A DNA stretch of 64,000 bases from Microbacterium sp. TNHR37B. Lineage in GTDB: Bacteria; Actinomycetota; Actinomycetes; Actinomycetales; Microbacteriaceae. A program made the position numbers and the translations under genes. Of this stretch, positions 54,301 to 61,544 are shown piece by piece. Where the stretch lies: positions 1-64,000 of the forward strand of contig NZ_LQGV01000001.1 of assembly GCF_001620065.1 (NCBI RefSeq), given 5' to 3'. The notes under the pieces are model-generated. The model worked only from the letters and a program-made list of their open reading frames with translations. It was not told the origin of the DNA and made no database searches. Each line of letters starts with the position of its first letter. The first letter of the stretch is position 1.

Positions 54301-54458
54301 ACGTCTCGCATCATCCGCAGTTGAAGGCGTTCGAAGTTCTCCCATGAAAGGGAAGTGAACGGGAGCTCCTCCAGCTTGCCGATCACCGGAGCCGGGGTGG
54401 TGACCGACGCAGGTGCATACAGCGTTGAAGCCAATGACAGATGTTTCCAGTCAGCCAC
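51396..54458 (-). CDS. Large nuclease-like protein with helical repeats
   Basis: The protein has 1020 residues from a GTG. The first 130 residues resemble a PD-(D/E)XK restriction endonuclease-like domain: WENFERLQ (Glu40), GLDIVA (Asp73), and ALQSKNYKRF with a Q-x-K (Gln87, Lys89). The remainder consists of helix pairs like TPR repeats up to the end, where a HEAT-like stretch (DSDVHVRRTLARELAGQ) occurs. No NTPase motif was found. Nuclease plus repeat architectures are typical of phage-sensing defence proteins. It is divergent from the SIR2 gene. Confidence 0.75.
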   Translation of the reverse strand: MADWKHLSLASTLYAPASVTTPAPVIGKLEELPFTSLSWENFERLQLRMMRDVEGLREAQLYGDRGQAQLGLDIVALAPDGAGVALQSKNYKRFGKSQLTAAVKKFLTTERPFTVQRLILGVACAVKSTGAVEELAVQRKELRPVVLDLWDAQELSALLRKRPEIVIEYFGMPTAEAFCHEFKIDVTQVPTADAAAVREAIARTPEVSTGAQEFFDKAAETTDPEQALALIEKGQAALHNAGFKPHAASHEKERVRLLALNGRAEEAARHTLDEFWSALEQGLATTAQITQSRLAELTTQAEIAPTVDACRKVAECAINLYMNPLGYLPDVKELRLGEPEDQVRLALLAGETAIANDRSDWLSSAVPTLAELSRLPGLDQMRRTRLRLIIAESTQDWAELLTDARKITHGYSVSGLIAARHARSLARYEKFKEADLAWDEASGFASLASQWGEASTWIFSRRAFRSRWNPFTSNELLPLQTAVREMGTSKPIVPTAHDAYVDALSGLNEGTLRSAAISAQRALRDAVATSDLVEEERARRVLASIMIESDEPTLAAHHLAQVGATKRIDSLGKSLPLQFLDITENLDAPNYWTVGATYRLIASQADLVPDTLVDFIAEHIIAELAAAEEGTRPDLRSFATSRYNNAIKALAGIAGRIAHAPATAALAHFEQQPEVQENHYRFHDDDEALAVAKIALRHPDLAPRAIAHLVPLLGRAQGARSETAHDAIAKNEALARDGLTTLAAAGNHWAQETLALADPTDIDPAVAADALARLTTPLTHLTGVYSVGTNAIGDSLLIRHLPSDSINAAVAELLIRADDPHLGSSDRADYLNAAGNLTRHLDEAHHASHFETAMRLATSPTPSKYDELNSQHTHKLGGFRMNGMPQGSRGQALALAASLAGNDDQRKEVRRVVYALLGEQADYWPTIALQRLGDAVNDDLAFLSMQGWAIRSLVALKWVEHGEPEHLGIRLARDSDVHVRRTLARELAGQADGAHADVRAVLADDPAYSVRTALSDTEAP

Positions 54459-54692
54459 ATATGCCCCCTTGCCCCGCCCCGGTCGCGCCCTTACTTAGGG
54501 CCGAGCCTGTCGACTCCATCCTACGAGAGGCGCTGAAGGGCGCTCCCTCACCAAGGTTCGACGCCAATCGTGGGGAACACCCACTGACTAGCATGCTTCG
54601 CATGCGACGGGAAGAGCCCGCCTCCAGTGCCAGGAACATCCGCTCGGAGGGCACGTGCACCTTTCGTGTCTGCCCGGCGTCGCTGGTGAGAG

Positions 54693-55829
54693 ATGGGTCG
54701 CCGCTGCCATGCTGGTATCGTGCAGACGAATCTCGACGAGGCCCGTGAGTGGGTGGGGCGGGCGGGCGGGCGAGCCCTATTCCTCTTGGGCGCGGGAGCC
54801 TCTAAGCCTGCGCTTCCGGTCTCCGCTGAGCTCACTGAGATCGTGCTCGCGAGCATTGATGAGGCGACACTCAACTTCGCCGCTGAATCGCGGGTCCCGG
54901 AGCTCTGGCGGGATATTCGTCCGGTGCTCGCATCGATGGGCTCGAACATCGAGGATCTTTACCAAGCGGTCGAGACGCTAACCTATCAGGACTCTGACCC
55001 GACGCGGTTCTGGGTTAAAGGTTTCATGGAGTTCCCTACCTACGGCGGTAACACCGCAGAGCTGGCACGAGACGCTCAGTGGATCCTCGACATGATCCAG
55101 GGGCACGCCCTCGGCGCGCTTGATACCGCCCAGGCAGATGCTCCACTTGGTCACTTTGAGCCGTTGCTTCGTACCGCCAAGACGGGCATCGTCACGCTAA
55201 ACTACGACCAGCTTATTGAGCGGGCTGGTGAGAAGTTCGGTGTCGAAGTCTCCACAGGAGCCGAGCTGTGGGATGGAGGCTTCCGGTGGCAATTCGGGAC
55301 AGCAGCCGTGCATCTCCTGAAGATGCATGGCTCCATGACCTGGCGCAGCTCTCGATCCATCAACCATGAGAGCGGGAACCTCGTCCCGGCTGCCGGCTTC
55401 TATGAAACGAGCGGTCTCAACGAAGCTGCGCCCAATCGACGTCTGACCCCGACCGTCATCTTCGGATCGGGTCCGAAAACCACTCCCTTCTCGGCTTTCC
55501 CGGCGTTGACTCGTCAGTTCCACGACTGGCTTGAGAAATCAGAGTTGCTGGTCGTTGTCGGCTACTCCTTCCGCGATCAACATGTGGATGCGGCGATCCG
55601 CCGCTGGGCTTCGTTGTCACCGTCTCGTCGCATCGTCGTGATCGACCCTTATCCGCGTCGCCACATCCGCCAAGACGAGGACACCCTCGGCGGATTGCTT
55701 TGGGCGATGGATGCGGAGTACCGGACGCCGGACGCAGATGCTCCATCCGTGGCTGCCACCCTGGGAAAAAACCGGATGATCTTCCTGACCGGAGGCGTGG
55801 AGAGCCTCCTCCCAGCGCTAGTTGCTTAG
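54693..55829 (+). CDS. SIR2-family defence protein
   Basis: The protein has 378 residues from the ATG with GGTGAGAG upstream; a GTG nine codons later is possible. NAD-binding SIR2 features: FLLGAGASKPALP (Gly33-Ser37), TLNYDQLIE (168-176), the catalytic His212 in KMHGSMTW, and VVVGYSFRDQHVD. No other domain is visible, so the sensor must lie in its C-terminal part or in another protein. SIR2 proteins in defence cleave NAD upon phage infection. It is divergent from the nuclease-repeat gene. Confidence 0.9.
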   Translation: MGRRCHAGIVQTNLDEAREWVGRAGGRALFLLGAGASKPALPVSAELTEIVLASIDEATLNFAAESRVPELWRDIRPVLASMGSNIEDLYQAVETLTYQDSDPTRFWVKGFMEFPTYGGNTAELARDAQWILDMIQGHALGALDTAQADAPLGHFEPLLRTAKTGIVTLNYDQLIERAGEKFGVEVSTGAELWDGGFRWQFGTAAVHLLKMHGSMTWRSSRSINHESGNLVPAAGFYETSGLNEAAPNRRLTPTVIFGSGPKTTPFSAFPALTRQFHDWLEKSELLVVVGYSFRDQHVDAAIRRWASLSPSRRIVVIDPYPRRHIRQDEDTLGGLLWAMDAEYRTPDADAPSVAATLGKNRMIFLTGGVESLLPALVA

Positions 55830-55936
55830 CCTCTAAGCAACCGGGGCTGACCGCGATCTTCGGGTGATCGTTGCGACACGGATTTGCCTATCTCAGTGAG
55901 TTCGCTGGCGAACGGAGGAGGTAGGCGGTCGAAGCG

Positions 55937-55974
55937 GGGGACCAAAAGGGGACCAGAATCATGCAAACCATGCA
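55937..55974. repeat. Arm-type repeats at the right end of element C
   Basis: GGGGACC-AAAA-GGGGACC is an exact copy of the pair at 44774-44791. It is followed by CATGCAAACCATGCA, which resembles the repeats before att1 at nearly equal distance to the core (89 versus 90 bp). Confidence 0.6.
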
Positions 55975-56048
55975 TGTCGTGACGTGTTCCGCACGCTCAG
56001 ATCCCCGAAAACATGCGGATTTCGGTTCCATCGAAGCCGTCTGGACGC

Positions 56049-56091
56049 CTGGGGGTCAAGGGGTCGCAGGTTCAAATCCTGTCATCCCGAC
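56049..56091 (+). repeat. att3: tRNA-Pro(GGG) 3'-half repeat
   Basis: Identical over 43 bp to att1 and att2. It is the rightmost copy, so the DNA following it should be the original chromosome downstream of the tRNA gene. No tRNA 5' half is attached. Confidence 0.88.
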
Positions 56092-56098
56092 CGGAGAA

Positions 56099-56139
56099 AG
56101 CCCCGGAATCACGCAGGTACTGCGGGTTCCGGGGCTTTT
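56099..56139 (+). terminator. Intrinsic terminator after att3
   Basis: AGCCCCGGAA and TTCCGGGGCT stem with a TTTT run. It is probably the native terminator of tRNA-Pro; a near copy follows att1. Confidence 0.78.
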
Positions 56140-56144
56140 GTCAT

Positions 56145-56597
56145 GCCTCCCCCGGACGCCGCTGGCTGTCGCGTTCTCGTGCTCAGCATGTTCGAGTTGG
56201 ACGAGTACGTCCAGGGGGCGCTCCGTGCTGGAGCGAGCGGCTTCCTGCGGAGAGACGCCCGGCCGGAGGAGATCCTCGACGCGATCCGCCGCACTCACAG
56301 CGGTGAGTCGCTCTTCGCGTCGGTGATCCTGACCACCCTCATCGAGCACTTCACGAGCCGCCCTCCGGCTCCCCGACGCCACCTGGACGGGCTCATCGAG
56401 CGCGAGACGGAAGTGCTTCGCTCGTCGCCCGCGGACTCTCTAACGACGAGATCGCCACGTCGCTCACCATCTCGATCAAGACGGTCAAGACGCACATCGG
56501 AAATCGGCTCGCCAAGCTGCACGCCCGCGATCGAACCCACCTCGTCATTACCGCCTACGAGACCGGGCTCATCGCTCCTTCGTGCGATCAGCCGTGA
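56145..56597 (+). pseudogene. NarL/LuxR-family response regulator, truncated and frameshifted
   Basis: The frame opens inside the receiver domain (CRVLVLSMFELDEYVQGALR then AGASGFLRRD); the phospho-acceptor half is missing. Near 56.42 kb one base is lost, so ETEVLR is followed in another frame by LVARGLSNDEIATSL and ISIKTVKTHIGNRLAKL, the LuxR helix-turn-helix. It begins directly after the tRNA terminator, so an earlier event removed its front. Confidence 0.82.
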
Positions 56598-56628
56598 GGG
56601 CGGTGACGAGGGGAATCCGGCTCACTGC

Positions 56629-57777
56629 TCACGCAGGGAAGTCCTCGGCGGTCCAGACCCGGTCCGGGTCGACCCCCTCTTCGGGGACGCGGATGTCGTA
56701 CCTCGACCCCCACCAGCTCGGACTGGTCGCCCTCACATTGATGAAGTGCGACGAGTCGACGGTCGAGTACCGGATCGTGATGGAGACACCGTGGGGACTG
56801 CGCGCATCGAGCTCCCTCGCCCCCCATTCATCCGTCATCACGTCCTGGGTGTCCCAGCCTGAGTCCTGCAGCGAGTCGGCGATGCCCACGAAGTCCGGCT
56901 CGCCGGCGGTTTCGTGCACGAACCTCGCGTCGAACGAATAGCAGTCGGTCGCTTGCGTCTCCCACGGGCAGTGTCCTGCTTTGGCGCGTGCCTCCGCGCC
57001 GGTCCAGCCGGTCGGCGAAATGAGGGCCCGCACGTCGGCGAGGTCGTGTTGCAGGGTCGTGTATCGCTCCTGGTCGAGCTCGTGGCGGGCGTCGCGGTCT
57101 CTGCCCTCCGCTGCGGCGTGGGTGTCCCCGTTCGCATCCAGCGCCGATGCACCCAGATGAACGCCGGTCACGCAGATCGCGATCAGCAGAGCAGGCATCG
57201 CGCACGCCGCGACCCAAGCCACGATCACACCGGCTCGGCTCGGCTTGCTGAGTGGCATCCCCGCCCTGGCGCGGTGGGCAAGCACGAGCGCGATCGTGAT
57301 TACGGCAGCCCAGGCAAGCGTTCCCGCCAGAGCCCCGCCCGTCACGAGCACCGCATCGATGGCGGACGGCAGTCTCTCACCGGTCAGTGAGTTCAGGATC
57401 GACGGCAGCGGCGCGCTGTCTGTCACGCCGGGCATCGCCGCCCCCACGCACGTCCACCCCCACCAGATGACGAAGAGAAGCGGCACGATCGGCAGCGGGG
57501 CGCTCTGGTAGCCGCACTTGCGGAGCAGGAAACGCGGGAGGGCTGCGAGCAACGCGAAGGCGGGGATGATCACCACGGCGCCATAGATGAGGAACGAGCT
57601 CTCCCACCCGCCATTGCCGAACAGCCCGTGAAAGCAGACGAACGCGGGCACGAGCCAGTTCATCCACGGCCAGACCGCCCACACGAATCGAGCGATCGAC
57701 GGCTCTGCGCCCATCGACGTAGGCGGCGAATGCGATCCCGTCCATCGAGTCTCTGTCCACATCGACGAATCAGTCAT
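56629..57777 (-). CDS. Hypothetical membrane protein
   Basis: The protein has 382 residues from the ATG with AAAGGGG upstream. It has about five membrane spans in the first 230 residues, then an extracytoplasmic domain with two cysteines (GHCPWETQATDCYSF) that may be bridged. No family recognised. It is convergent with the truncated response regulator. Confidence 0.65.
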   Translation of the reverse strand: MTDSSMWTETRWTGSHSPPTSMGAEPSIARFVWAVWPWMNWLVPAFVCFHGLFGNGGWESSFLIYGAVVIIPAFALLAALPRFLLRKCGYQSAPLPIVPLLFVIWWGWTCVGAAMPGVTDSAPLPSILNSLTGERLPSAIDAVLVTGGALAGTLAWAAVITIALVLAHRARAGMPLSKPSRAGVIVAWVAACAMPALLIAICVTGVHLGASALDANGDTHAAAEGRDRDARHELDQERYTTLQHDLADVRALISPTGWTGAEARAKAGHCPWETQATDCYSFDARFVHETAGEPDFVGIADSLQDSGWDTQDVMTDEWGARELDARSPHGVSITIRYSTVDSSHFINVRATSPSWWGSRYDIRVPEEGVDPDRVWTAEDFPA

Positions 57778-57849
57778 GCCCGCCCCTTTCGCTCGCCTCA
57801 TCCGCTCGGTCATTCTGGAGCGCAGCTGAATCGGGCCGCGAGCGGACGT

Positions 57850-58312
57850 CCAGCGGGTCGGGGCTGTCGCGGTGTACAGACATACTCGCGAGACTATGCC
57901 GACCGGCGGTCGGAGGCGCGCAGCTCGGCCCTCTCCGGCCTCTTCGCCGGCCCGATCAGCTTGCAGGACGGCTCCTCCGCCCGGCCGCCAGCTGGCGACG
58001 TGCCCTTCTCCACACTGCCGATGGTCGGGCTCAACTCGGCAGGCTCGTCATCGCCGATGACATCGCTTACATGACACTCGTCCCTCTGCTGGCGAGCTAA
58101 CTGACGATCTTCATCGCCGCCTTCGAGAAAGACCCGACGGGAGTCATCTGGACAGCGGGTGAGGACGGCTACCCGATCGGCTGACTTTGGATCGTTGCCC
58201 TCTTCATCCCGTGCTCATCGCAGCAGGCCTCATCGCGGCGGTACAGGTCAAGCGACAGCGTGCACAGCGTCGGCGACGGCGGGCGTTGCGCGCCGCGCAA
58301 GGGTCCAGCTCA
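57850..58312 (+). pseudogene. Decayed gene remnant, unknown
   Basis: Plus-strand stretches such as RLVIADDIAYMTLVPLLAS, FEKDPTGVIWTAGEDG and WIVALFIP look protein-like but are broken by stops (near 58.10 and 58.18 kb) and frame changes. A former membrane protein is the simplest reading. No intact gene lies between 57778 and 58374. Confidence 0.35.
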
Positions 58313-58374
58313 TAGCGGAGGCACTCGACCGGTCATGAGGAGCGCCGGACGCAGAGACTTGGCCACGCGCGGGC

Positions 58375-58675
58375 TCAGAACGCGACGTCGATGGTGCCGC
58401 TCGCTTCGATGACCGCGCGCACCTGGTCGCTCGTGAACGCTGCCTTCAGCGCCTCTGTTGCTGCGCTATCGGCGTCCTCTTCGCGAACGGCGACGTGCAG
58501 TGCGAAGTGGTCGTCGAGCTCGGTGATCAAGCCGTCTTCGCTGGGTGGGTGGTCCGAAGAGTGGACGCTCCTGTGCCCAGAGATCGCCGGGGTCGTTGGA
58601 CTCCGCCCAGCACTCGAACGAGATCTCTGCGAGTGCGCGATCGTCCTCCGGGACGGCCTGCCGGAGTACGGTCAT
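58375..58675 (-). pseudogene. Decayed gene remnants: GNAT-like start and NlpA-like end
   Basis: From the ATG at 58675 the frame begins like a GNAT acetyltransferase (MTVLRQAVPEDDRALAEIS) but after about 40 codons turns non-protein-like. A different frame then gives LITELDDHFALHVAVREEDA and AAFTSDQVRAVIEASG to a stop, resembling the C-terminus of a MetQ/NlpA lipoprotein. Two gene ends seem to have been fused by deletion. Confidence 0.45.
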
Positions 58676-58936
58676 CACGCAAGAGTAGGAGGCGCCTCGC
58701 GTCGGCGGCGAGACTCTGCTGCCCGCGCAGGAGGCCCTGTGTTTGAGTTCACCCTGCACGTGCGGGATGGCCCTCGTGGTTCTGCGGTTGCACGGACGTC
58801 CGCGCACGGGGTCGATGCGCGGCGACCCATGTCGCCATGCGGTGACGTGATTCAATCATCCGTGGTCGGTGCGTACAGCCCTGATCGGTTCTGGCGAACC
58901 TGTGAGGCGCACATCTTCGAGGCGTACCGTCAGGTC

Positions 58937-59434
58937 ATGGAGACACAGACACGAACGAGTGGTGGAGACACCGCGACGCTGGGCCTGGGATCGGTGCTGG
59001 TGGGTTCGTTGCCTGCTGCCCTGATGACAGATGAAGCCCCCGACCGTTACACGGTGGAGGCGGTGTTCACCCGTCGACCCGAACGGGACGAGATTGAGCA
59101 GATCCTCGGCAGCGAGACTCGAGCTCGTCTGGCGAGTGCGGGCTACCCGGCCGTCGAGGTGGCGATCTCGGACCGTCGGCTGGAGATCGCGAACACGAAT
59201 CTCGAAGAGCTGCGCGACGGACTCGGGAGCGTGCTCGCTGACCGGCTCGCGGAGATCAGTGCGGGTGTCCGCGCCACACGGGACGCGGCGGCGGGGCGCT
59301 TCCGGGATGCGGCTGTTGTCGAGCAGGCCAGGGCGGCTTCTGTGACGGCTCTCGCGGGCTCGGTGACGTTCCTCACGTCCGAGGATGACGGGCCGAGGCG
59401 GGGAAGCACGGTCGGTCAGCCAACCGGCGGATGA
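58937..59434 (+). CDS. Hypothetical protein, 165 residues
   Basis: A soluble protein: a beta/alpha start (ATLGLGSVLVGSLPAALM), then RYTVEAVFTRRPERDEIEQIL and a long Ala/Arg-rich helix (ADRLAEISAGVRATRDAAAG). The start is uncertain because the frame is open upstream and no strong ribosome-binding site is seen. Its stop overlaps the lipid-kinase gene (ATGA). No family recognised. Confidence 0.5.
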   Translation: METQTRTSGGDTATLGLGSVLVGSLPAALMTDEAPDRYTVEAVFTRRPERDEIEQILGSETRARLASAGYPAVEVAISDRRLEIANTNLEELRDGLGSVLADRLAEISAGVRATRDAAAGRFRDAAVVEQARAASVTALAGSVTFLTSEDDGPRRGSTVGQPTGG

Positions 59435-60537
59435 CGGCGCGCAGACTAGCGGTCCAACCGTCGCCGGTCCCTCGTCCTCATCGGTCGATGACCGCATCGG
59501 GTCCGCCCGCGATGGGGCGCAAGCGCGCCGCAGTCGTCTACCATCCGGCGAAGACCCCTCTGGACCGTCTTCGCCGGGTCGTCGCGGAGCACGAGAGCCG
59601 ACACGGATGGGTTGAGACGTGCTGGTTCGAGACCAGCAGTGACGACGCGGGGCTGGCCGCCGCCGCGGATGCTCTCGCGACGTCTCCGGATGTCGTGATG
59701 GTCGCCGGGGGCGACGGCACGGTCCGCGCCGTCGCCGACGTGATGCAGGGAAGCGGGGTCCCGATCGCACTCGTGCCCCTGGGCACCGGGAACCTCCTCG
59801 CCCGCGACGTCGGTGCGGCCCTCAATGACATTCCCGCCTGCGTGGCTGCAGCGTTCTCGGGCGAGGACCGGAGAGTGGATGTGGGGGTGGCGGAGCTCGA
59901 GGACGAGGCCGGTGCCCGGAGCACGCGCGCGTTCATGGTCATGGCCGGCATCGGGCTGGACGCCGAGATGGCGGAGAAGACGAACACGGTGGCGAAACGG
60001 CATCTCGGCTGGTTCGCCTACGTCACGCCGATCGCCCGGTCTGTCATCGCGAACAAGCTCTTCCACCTCGACTACCGCGTCGATCAGGGAAGGGTGAGGT
60101 CCACTCGCGCGCACACCGTCATCGTCGGCAACTGCGGAACGCTGACGGGGAACATGCTCCTGATCCCGGCCGCGGTGATCGACGATGGCTTGCTGGACGT
60201 GGTCATGATGCGCCCGAGCGGGCGTCTCGGATGGGCGCGGATCGGGACACGCCTCACCCTGCAAGGCATCGCCCGCCGATCCCGGGTCAGCCGGAGACTG
60301 CTCCAGGGAGTCCCGGACCTTCATTCACTCGCCTACGTCCAAGGACGCCAGTTCGAGGCGCGATTCGATACCCCGCATGTCATGGAGCTCGACGGTGACA
60401 GCTTCGGTCGCGTCAGTCGAGTGCGAGTCACTGTTCGCCCTGGTGCCCTGCGACTGCGAAGTGCTGCCGGATCGAGCGCGGGGGAGGAGCCCACATCCGA
60501 CCAGCCGTTGGGCGGCGCGCAAAGTCCGCGATCCTGA
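59431..60537 (+). CDS. Diacylglycerol kinase-family lipid kinase
   Basis: The protein has 368 residues. The DAGK catalytic domain shows VVMVAGGDGTVRAVADV (GGDGT at 93-97), LVPLGTGNLLARD and GIGLDAEM, with the C-terminal beta domain containing VIDDGLLDVVMM. Internal ATGs at residues 20 and 28 are alternative starts, because the family normally begins just before KRAAVVYHP. The likely substrate is diacylglycerol or a similar lipid. Confidence 0.9.
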   Translation: MTARRLAVQPSPVPRPHRSMTASGPPAMGRKRAAVVYHPAKTPLDRLRRVVAEHESRHGWVETCWFETSSDDAGLAAAADALATSPDVVMVAGGDGTVRAVADVMQGSGVPIALVPLGTGNLLARDVGAALNDIPACVAAAFSGEDRRVDVGVAELEDEAGARSTRAFMVMAGIGLDAEMAEKTNTVAKRHLGWFAYVTPIARSVIANKLFHLDYRVDQGRVRSTRAHTVIVGNCGTLTGNMLLIPAAVIDDGLLDVVMMRPSGRLGWARIGTRLTLQGIARRSRVSRRLLQGVPDLHSLAYVQGRQFEARFDTPHVMELDGDSFGRVSRVRVTVRPGALRLRSAAGSSAGEEPTSDQPLGGAQSPRS

Positions 60538-60579
60538 CCCGCGGACAGCGACCCGCGTTCGACCAGCCGGACGGGTGGA

Positions 60580-60744
60580 TTACGCCTTGGTGCGCTTCGC
60601 GCGTTGCCGGAGGATCCCGAAGATGAGGGTGCCGACGAAGAGCACGATTCCGATGATGGCCAACCAGAGCAGGCCCTCGAACACGAATCCCACGATCGAC
60701 AGCACCACCCATGCCACGAGCAAGATGAGAAGGACTGTCCACAT
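60580..60744 (-). CDS. Small two-span membrane protein, 54 residues
   Basis: A minus-strand ORF beginning MWTVLLILLVAWVVLSIV, with a second span and a basic end (RQRAKRTKA). The ATG has GGTGAG upstream. Short hydrophobic proteins of this shape are frequent in Microbacteriaceae; the role is unknown. Confidence 0.65.
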   Translation of the reverse strand: MWTVLLILLVAWVVLSIVGFVFEGLLWLAIIGIVLFVGTLIFGILRQRAKRTKA

Positions 60745-60918
60745 GTTGCTCACCCTACGCCTGATCGACGGAGGAAAGCGGAGATCGGCAATACCCGATC
60801 ACGTAGGCACAGTGGGCCGGGGTCCCGGTGGACCCCGCTCAGCGCTCCCACAGAAGGGCGTGAGAGAGTGGGAGTGTGCTTCAGTCTCCGTGACGGATAC
60901 ACGTCGAGAGGAGCGCGC

Positions 60919-61398
60919 ATGCCCGCGTGGTGGGAGCAACTCCTTCATATCTTCGTGGGACGGGTCAGCCGCCACGATGACCTTCCCGATCTTCGGGGCC
61001 TGCCCTCGCGAGCGGTCGTCCTCGAGCGGACTCACTACCTCGTGAACGATCGTGAGCGACACGGGCGGGAGCGCCGCGCCTACGTTCTGAGAGGCGAGCG
61101 AGACGCCGTTGACGTTGCCGTGTTCTCCAACGGTCGTGGCGTGGGGTACTTGTCCGCCCGTATCGCGGCCGAGATCCGCCCCCTCCTCACCCAGATCGGC
61201 GGCGCCGCCATCGTGAACGGTGCCGGAGCGAGGACCGGGAGCATCCGGCTGTGGGTGGATCTGCCCGAGCTGAGCGCGCTTCGTGAGTTCGTGCACAAGG
61301 GCGCGGGTCACATGCCTCCGGTCGGTGGAGGCGCGCGCGACGAGGCGGGAGTGGAGTCGGACAGGCAACGGTTCTCTCGTCTCAGTCGGTCGGGATGA
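60919..61398 (+). CDS. Hypothetical protein, 159 residues
   Basis: The ATG (MPAWWEQLL) has GAGAGGA upstream. A beta-rich middle (RRAYVLRGERDAVDVAVFSN) and GYLSARIAAEIRPLLTQIGGA suggest a small folded domain; HIRAN-like character is possible (short, basic, with a LSARIAAEI helix) but not certain. No operon partner. Confidence 0.55.
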   Translation: MPAWWEQLLHIFVGRVSRHDDLPDLRGLPSRAVVLERTHYLVNDRERHGRERRAYVLRGERDAVDVAVFSNGRGVGYLSARIAAEIRPLLTQIGGAAIVNGAGARTGSIRLWVDLPELSALREFVHKGAGHMPPVGGGARDEAGVESDRQRFSRLSRSG

Positions 61399-61544
61399 CC
61401 CTGCCTGATCGCGCTCACATCGGGTGAGGTTCGCCGCCGTGCAGGATATGCCGCGTACCTGTCGATGACGCTGAACACGGCCACGCCGAGGCACGATGCA
61501 CGGATGCTCGCGTCGTCCGCGAATGCCCGTGCCTCTCGTGCAGA

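Larger units (their letters stand above)
44572..56091. mobile_element. Element C: tRNA-Pro integrated defence island
   Basis: Bounded by att2 and att3. It contains a truncated tyrosine recombinase at the left end, a type II CBASS operon, an XRE/ImmA pair, a hypothetical gene, a large nuclease-repeat protein and a SIR2 protein. Paired GGGGACC repeats occur at both ends. No transfer genes are present, so mobility would now depend on a helper. Confidence 0.8.
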
